This document shows, piece after piece, positions 59,679-64,000 of a stretch of 64,000 bases of DNA. Every line of letters starts with the position of its first letter. The stretch's first letter is position 1. The notes below the pieces were generated by a model. The model saw nothing but the letters and a program-made list of their open reading frames with translations. It did no database searches and was not told the origin of the DNA. A program made the position numbers and the translations under genes. The DNA comes from Verrucomicrobiaceae bacterium UBA7681 (GTDB lineage: Bacteria > Verrucomicrobiota > Verrucomicrobiia > Verrucomicrobiales > Verrucomicrobiaceae): positions 199,146-263,145 of the forward strand of contig DLGZ01000004.1 in assembly GCA_002482965.1 (NCBI GenBank), written 5' to 3'.

Positions 59679-60311
59679 ATGAACACGCGCTTCTCACTGC
59701 TGCTGTTGTTCACGTTGATTGCAGGTGGGGGGATGTGTGTGTGGTTTGTTCGCCAAACTGCTGTGCCGAAGCTGCCGACTGTGGCCAAGGCTAAGCCAGC
59801 ACCCGCGCCGGCGATTTCGACGCCCAAGGAAAATGCCGGTGAGGCTTTGGCAGAGGAACGCCGGCACTACCGCCCCAAGCCTGTGACGGCTGCCGTGCGC
59901 CGCAAGGTGGATGACTTCATCCGTCGCTACAAGGAGGCTTCTCCTGAGGAACTGATGCAGAGCGAGGAAATGGCCTCGATGACGGAGCGCTTTGCAAAGA
60001 AAATGGAGGAGCCTGAGTTTCTGAGCGAGATGGAAAAGCGCATGGCTGCGATCAAGGCCGCGAAGGGGCGGGAGCATGGCATGCTGACCATCGGCAGCGG
60101 CAAACTCGATGAGCCGGAAGGCCGGGCCTGGCTGGAGGCGATGTTTGCCGACGACACGGATCTGCTGCTGGAATATATCCTCAACAAACTGGATGGTGCC
60201 ATCTTTGAGCTGGCCTTTGATCCCACGCTGGAACAGACCGAAAGCGGCGTGTCCATGAAAGGCACTCCTGCACCGACTCCGCCCCCGGCAGAGAACAAGC
60301 TGCCTGACTGA
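59679..60311 (+). CDS. Exported protein of unknown function
   Basis: A 210-residue protein. The N-terminal hydrophobic segment (MNTRFSLLLLFTLIAGGGMCVWF) is a signal peptide or anchor. A proline/alanine-rich spacer leads to a helical, charged domain (about 60-180) with VDDFIRRYKEASPEELMQSEEM, split by helix ends, and DTDLLLEYILNKLDGA. The tail is proline-rich. No family is recognised. ATG 59679 is chosen because it starts the hydrophobic segment; the frame is open to 59580 inside the glycosylase gene. It follows that gene by 17 bp and precedes a molybdoenzyme by 41 bp, so it may be a periplasmic accessory, which is only inference. Confidence 0.7.
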   Translation: MNTRFSLLLLFTLIAGGGMCVWFVRQTAVPKLPTVAKAKPAPAPAISTPKENAGEALAEERRHYRPKPVTAAVRRKVDDFIRRYKEASPEELMQSEEMASMTERFAKKMEEPEFLSEMEKRMAAIKAAKGREHGMLTIGSGKLDEPEGRAWLEAMFADDTDLLLEYILNKLDGAIFELAFDPTLEQTESGVSMKGTPAPTPPPAENKLPD

Positions 60312-60352
60312 CGGGCTTGTCTTTCGCGAGGCATTTGGATTAAAGTCTTCCC

Positions 60353-61573
60353 ATGAGGCCCAAATCATTCTCCCGCCGCGATCTGTTCAAGCTGGGCACC
60401 GCTGGGGCTGCGGTGATCGCCAACGCGGAATTGCAGGGGGCGGGGAAAAAGACGGGGCCTGTCTGTGAGGAGGGCGGCTGCTGCATCACGCCTTCAGGGG
60501 ATTTTTACAACGTGGAGCGTGGCAATCCGCTGCCCTACAAGCTGCCCATCGAGAAGCAGAGGGAGATCGGCATGGTGCGCGAGACGTGGCAGCTTGAAGT
60601 CATCGCCGATCCGGCCAGCAACTCCAAGATCGAGCGGCCCATGCTGCGCAGTGACGGCACAGCGCTCACGTTTGAAAAGCTGATGGAGATCGCGAAGACG
60701 AAGGCGGTCAGCTACCTGAAGGTCATCACCTGCAACAACCTTGCCGATCCGCTGGGGCATGGCCTATGGGAGGGCGTGCCGCTGCGCGATGTGCTGTGGC
60801 AGTGCGGGCCGGTGGAAAATTTGCGCCATGTCTGGTATCACGGCCACCACAACGAGGACCCGAAGCAGATCTTCAAATGCTACCTGCCGATGAACCGCAT
60901 CTTTGAAGATCCGCCCGGCGAACTGCCAGTGATGCTCTGCTACAAGCTCAACGGCGAATTCCTCACCGGCGAGCGCGGCGGGCCTGTGCGCATGATTGTG
61001 CCGGAGGCCTATGGATTTAAATCGGTGAAGTGGCTGCAGCGCATCGGCTTCACCAATGCGCATCAGGCCGATGACACCTACGCGAACGGCAACAACGACA
61101 TCAACTCGTGGCTCAAGACCTTTGCACGGTTTGGTGATCTGCCGGACAAACTCAGCGCGAAGGATGAGCTCACACTGCATGGCAATGCGCAGGTGGGCAT
61201 CTCAGGTCTCAAGCAGGTGCAGTTCTGGCTGCGCGATGTGAACACGCCGCTGCCTGCGAAGGACCCGCACTTCACCCAGGCACCGTGGCAGGAGGCTCAG
61301 ATCGTGCCCTTTGATGGCAGCGGCATCGCGGGCTTCAAAGGCGCGCCGTTGCATCCTGTGCAGTTTGATCCCGTGACGCGCATACCCCGGCAGTGGCCCA
61401 TGCGGCATACGCTCTGCCGCTGGATTGCCAAACCGGTCAAACTCGCGGCGGGGAAGTATGAACTGCGCTGCCGTACCATCGATGCCAACGGCAGCGCCCA
61501 GCCGATGCCCCGCCCTTTTCCGAAGTCCGGGAAGAACAATATTCAGAAGGCGCTGCTGGAAGTGGTGGCGTGA
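60353..61573 (+). CDS. Tat-exported molybdopterin oxidoreductase, sulfite-oxidase fold
   Basis: A 406-residue protein. The Tat signal is FSRRDLFKLGTAGAA (6-20). The sulfite-oxidase molybdopterin domain has the molybdenum-ligand Cys127 in KVITCNNL, then PGELPVMLCYKLNGEFLTGERGGPVRMIVPEAYGFKSVKWL (broken by family loops) and a C-terminal Mo-co dimerisation-like domain (QVQFWLRDV, YELRCRTIDANG). It oxidises or reduces a small substrate in the periplasm, possibly sulfite or an S/N-oxide. A pair CEEGGCC at 38-44 precedes the domain and may bind metal. No cytochrome partner is adjacent. A second enzyme of this fold, MsrP, lies 1.3 kb downstream. Confidence 0.85.
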   Translation: MRPKSFSRRDLFKLGTAGAAVIANAELQGAGKKTGPVCEEGGCCITPSGDFYNVERGNPLPYKLPIEKQREIGMVRETWQLEVIADPASNSKIERPMLRSDGTALTFEKLMEIAKTKAVSYLKVITCNNLADPLGHGLWEGVPLRDVLWQCGPVENLRHVWYHGHHNEDPKQIFKCYLPMNRIFEDPPGELPVMLCYKLNGEFLTGERGGPVRMIVPEAYGFKSVKWLQRIGFTNAHQADDTYANGNNDINSWLKTFARFGDLPDKLSAKDELTLHGNAQVGISGLKQVQFWLRDVNTPLPAKDPHFTQAPWQEAQIVPFDGSGIAGFKGAPLHPVQFDPVTRIPRQWPMRHTLCRWIAKPVKLAAGKYELRCRTIDANGSAQPMPRPFPKSGKNNIQKALLEVVA

Positions 61574-61620
61574 CGCCTCATTTTTCAGTGTGACAACAAA
61601 GAGGGTGGTGTCCGGCCCGG

Positions 61621-61968
61621 ATGCTGCTGTATGGATTCCGCATGTATGCATCCTCTGTCCCCTGGCAAGTTTTGTCGTCCAACGTTGGCGTCGGTGTCCT
61701 CACGGCAGGCTGGACGCTTGACGTGGTTTATCCGGACATTGTGGAATCGCGGAATTTCGTCTTTGATGTCATGTTTGACTCACCCTTTGCGTTCGTTCCC
61801 GTCGTGCACCTTGGTCTCACTGGATTCGACATGGACCGGCTGGAAAGCTCGCGGCTCACGCTGAAGGCGGAAAACGTCACGGAGTTCGGCTTCCAGGCAG
61901 TCATCTCCACCTGGGATGCGTCGCGGATTTTTTCCGTGGAGTTCAACTGGATGGCCATCGGAGCCTGA
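61621..61968 (+). CDS. H-type lectin domain protein
   Basis: A 115-residue single-domain protein. The pattern VFDVMFDSPFAFVPVVHLGLTGFDMD, then SRLTLKAENVTEFGF and TWDASRIFSVEFNWMAIG, fits the H-type lectin fold (PF09458) known from snail agglutinin and the discoidin C-terminus. These bind GalNAc/Gal as trimers. No signal peptide is evident, so it would be cytoplasmic unless exported by another route. The start is not certain: the ATG at 61621 has no Shine-Dalgarno, and codon 8 is another ATG. It is a lone gene between the molybdoenzyme and a convergent methyltransferase. The domain call is fairly good; sugar specificity is unknown. Confidence 0.7.
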   Translation: MLLYGFRMYASSVPWQVLSSNVGVGVLTAGWTLDVVYPDIVESRNFVFDVMFDSPFAFVPVVHLGLTGFDMDRLESSRLTLKAENVTEFGFQAVISTWDASRIFSVEFNWMAIGA

Positions 61969-62766
61969 TCACGGCTTGCGAAAACACCAGGAGCGGTAGG
62001 ACAGCTCGCCTGACTTCAGCGCCTCATACACACGCGCGCCCGGCAGTCCGGCGAAGTCGCGGCCTAGAGCATGCAGAAACTTGGGCAGGCGCTGGCAGAT
62101 GAGAGCCTCGCTGCGTGTGGCATTGGTTTCCATGCCGCGCAGCACTTCGGCGCGGATGTCGCGAGTTTGCACGATTTCGAGCGGCGCATTCGCGATGGCC
62201 TTTTCCCACTCGGGCCACTGATCGCGGAAGCGAAAATCAGCATAGAGGAAATGCCCGCCCGTTTTCAGCACGCGTGCGACCTTGGCAAGGAAGCCGGGGA
62301 AGTCGGGGTAGCAATGCGAGGCCTCGACATTGATCACCGCATCGAACGTTTGCGGAGGGAAGGGGAGCGACTGCGCATCTCCCTGCACAAAGCGGAGTCC
62401 GCTGACCTGATGGCGCTTCTTGCAGAAGGCGATGCCGGTGGGATTGAGATCGAGACCCGTATAGCTCGCGGGATGCAGCGTGCGCGTGAGCCAGGAGGCA
62501 CCGCCGCCGTGACCGCAACTCACCTCCAGCACATCCTTGCCACGCAGATCCACCTGAGCAGCCACGTGGTGATAGAGTTGGATGCAGGCGCGGTTGGGTT
62601 CATCGGTGGGTTCAAGTTGCAGGCCGACTGGTGGGTCAGTTTCAAAGGCGTAATTCAAAAACAGCACTTCTTCGCTCCGCAGCCGCCGTGTGAGATAGGG
62701 ATACCACAGCTGCCAGATGGCTTTGCGGACGGGGCCGATGGAAAAGAGGCGTTCGAGGAGGGACAT
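61969..62766 (-). CDS. Class I SAM-dependent methyltransferase
   Basis: A 265-residue protein. It has an N-terminal basic/hydrophobic segment (RKAIWQLWYPYLTRRL) and the segment LFLNYAFE. Motif I is VLEVSCGHGGGASWL, followed by acidic motif II (YTGLDLNPTGI), GDAQSLPFPPQTFDAVINVEASHCYPD (split by motif III) and VLKTGGHFLYADF. The architecture resembles methyltransferases of the phthiotriol dimycocerosate and ubiquinone/menaquinone type, so a lipid-like substrate is possible. The ATG at 62766 is preferred to 62820. It converges with the lectin gene (no gap between them) and diverges from msrP. The substrate is unknown. Confidence 0.85.
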   Translation of the reverse strand: MSLLERLFSIGPVRKAIWQLWYPYLTRRLRSEEVLFLNYAFETDPPVGLQLEPTDEPNRACIQLYHHVAAQVDLRGKDVLEVSCGHGGGASWLTRTLHPASYTGLDLNPTGIAFCKKRHQVSGLRFVQGDAQSLPFPPQTFDAVINVEASHCYPDFPGFLAKVARVLKTGGHFLYADFRFRDQWPEWEKAIANAPLEIVQTRDIRAEVLRGMETNATRSEALICQRLPKFLHALGRDFAGLPGARVYEALKSGELSYRSWCFRKP

Positions 62767-62883
62767 GGCAGGGCAAAGCCTGCGAGGTGATGGCGGCGGA
62801 TGCAACTTGCCAGTTGGCATTCATTGTGCGGGAATAAAGCTGCCGCCTGCGCCTCACACCTGGAATCGCATGCTTTGTCCGTC

Positions 62884-63849
<966 letters not shown>

Positions 63850-63854
63850 CCTGT

Positions 63855-64000
63855 ATGACCTTCAGCGCAGACACCCGTTTTCACCGGCAGCTTTTTCTTT
63901 TCAATGGCCTGCTGCCCGCAGTGCTCATCCTGATCGACGGCTGGCGAGGCAAGCTGGGGGCGAACCCCGTGGAGTTTGTCACGCGTGCCACGGGCGTGCT
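63855..64000 (+). CDS. msrQ: MsrQ haem-binding membrane subunit, N-terminal fragment (runs off the right edge)
   Basis: Forty-eight codons are visible before the window ends. The start MTFSADTRFHRQLFLFNGLLP, read with its first hydrophobic helix and GKLGANPVEFVTRATG, matches the N-terminus of MsrQ/YedZ (…GxxxxNPxExxxxxTG). This is the haem b membrane protein that delivers quinol electrons to MsrP. It begins 5 bp after the msrP stop, the usual msrPQ arrangement. Confidence 0.9.
   Translation, partial: MTFSADTRFHRQLFLFNGLLPAVLILIDGWRGKLGANPVEFVTRATGV

Overview
The window looks like a chromosome segment of a verrucomicrobium (PVC group), probably Verrucomicrobiaceae and close to Prosthecobacter. 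This is inferred from gene content: a giant GEVED/He_PIG surface protein with a TIGR02597-like tail, a PEP-CTERM protein, a PVC-type haem-binding dehydrogenase, a Trx7/PDZ protein with CxxCH, FabV enoyl reductase, a small basic protein with an SAAARKKIA motif, and GC-rich DNA with few Shine-Dalgarno sites. No rRNA, tRNA, CRISPR array, integrase or transposase was seen.

Layout. 1-4244 (minus): the N-terminal part of sigma-54 (rpoN, running off the left edge), a YPQQ-repeat secreted protein with a good terminator behind it, and a phosphohexomutase. 4424-5103 (plus): a PIN toxin followed by a ribbon-helix-helix antitoxin. 5296-6372: an SPFH protein that ends in an excisionase-type helix-turn-helix. 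6373-7786: a repeat-rich zone where two 161-bp inverted repeats bracket a YqjD-like membrane protein gene.

7787-31044 (minus): a two-gene operon of a PEP-CTERM protein and, 8 bp later, a 7511-codon gene that fills a third of the window. Its product has about 20 GEVED modules, about 26 He_PIG Ig-like modules, a PA14-like insert and 4-5 SdrD_B-like modules. 31378-36837: a small conserved protein, then a minus-strand cluster with a 2-TM protein, a triple-PAS histidine kinase, a LuxR-type response regulator and an RlmM-like rRNA methyltransferase, preceded by two small ORFs, one DUF2934-like.

37090-47824: a YejK-type nucleoid-associated protein with SUI1/YciH, a large secreted protein of unknown function, fabV, a lactonase/CocE hydrolase pair, a polyprenyl glycosylphosphotransferase, and aroD with a DacA-like lipoprotein carboxypeptidase. 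48025-53034: an SGNH hydrolase, the haem-binding dehydrogenase, the small basic protein with a clear sigma-70 promoter, and a Gfo/Idh/MocA oxidoreductase. 53244-56418: rplQ and rpoA without rpsM-rpsK-rpsD, and the Trx/PDZ protein. 56543-64000 (mostly plus): a double zinc-ribbon membrane protein joined to a XylH-like permease, a family-4 uracil-DNA glycosylase lacking its iron-sulfur cysteines, a small secreted protein, two sulfite-oxidase-fold molybdoenzymes (the second being msrP followed by the start of msrQ), an orphan H-type lectin and a methyltransferase.

Functionally the window mixes housekeeping genes (transcription, envelope lipid and peptidoglycan metabolism, shikimate pathway, DNA repair) with surface and periplasmic functions (giant adhesin-like protein, PEP-CTERM protein, polysaccharide initiation, periplasmic redox and methionine-sulfoxide repair). 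The least explained parts are the giant-protein operon, the inverted-repeat cassette, the SPFH-HTH fusion and the lectin.
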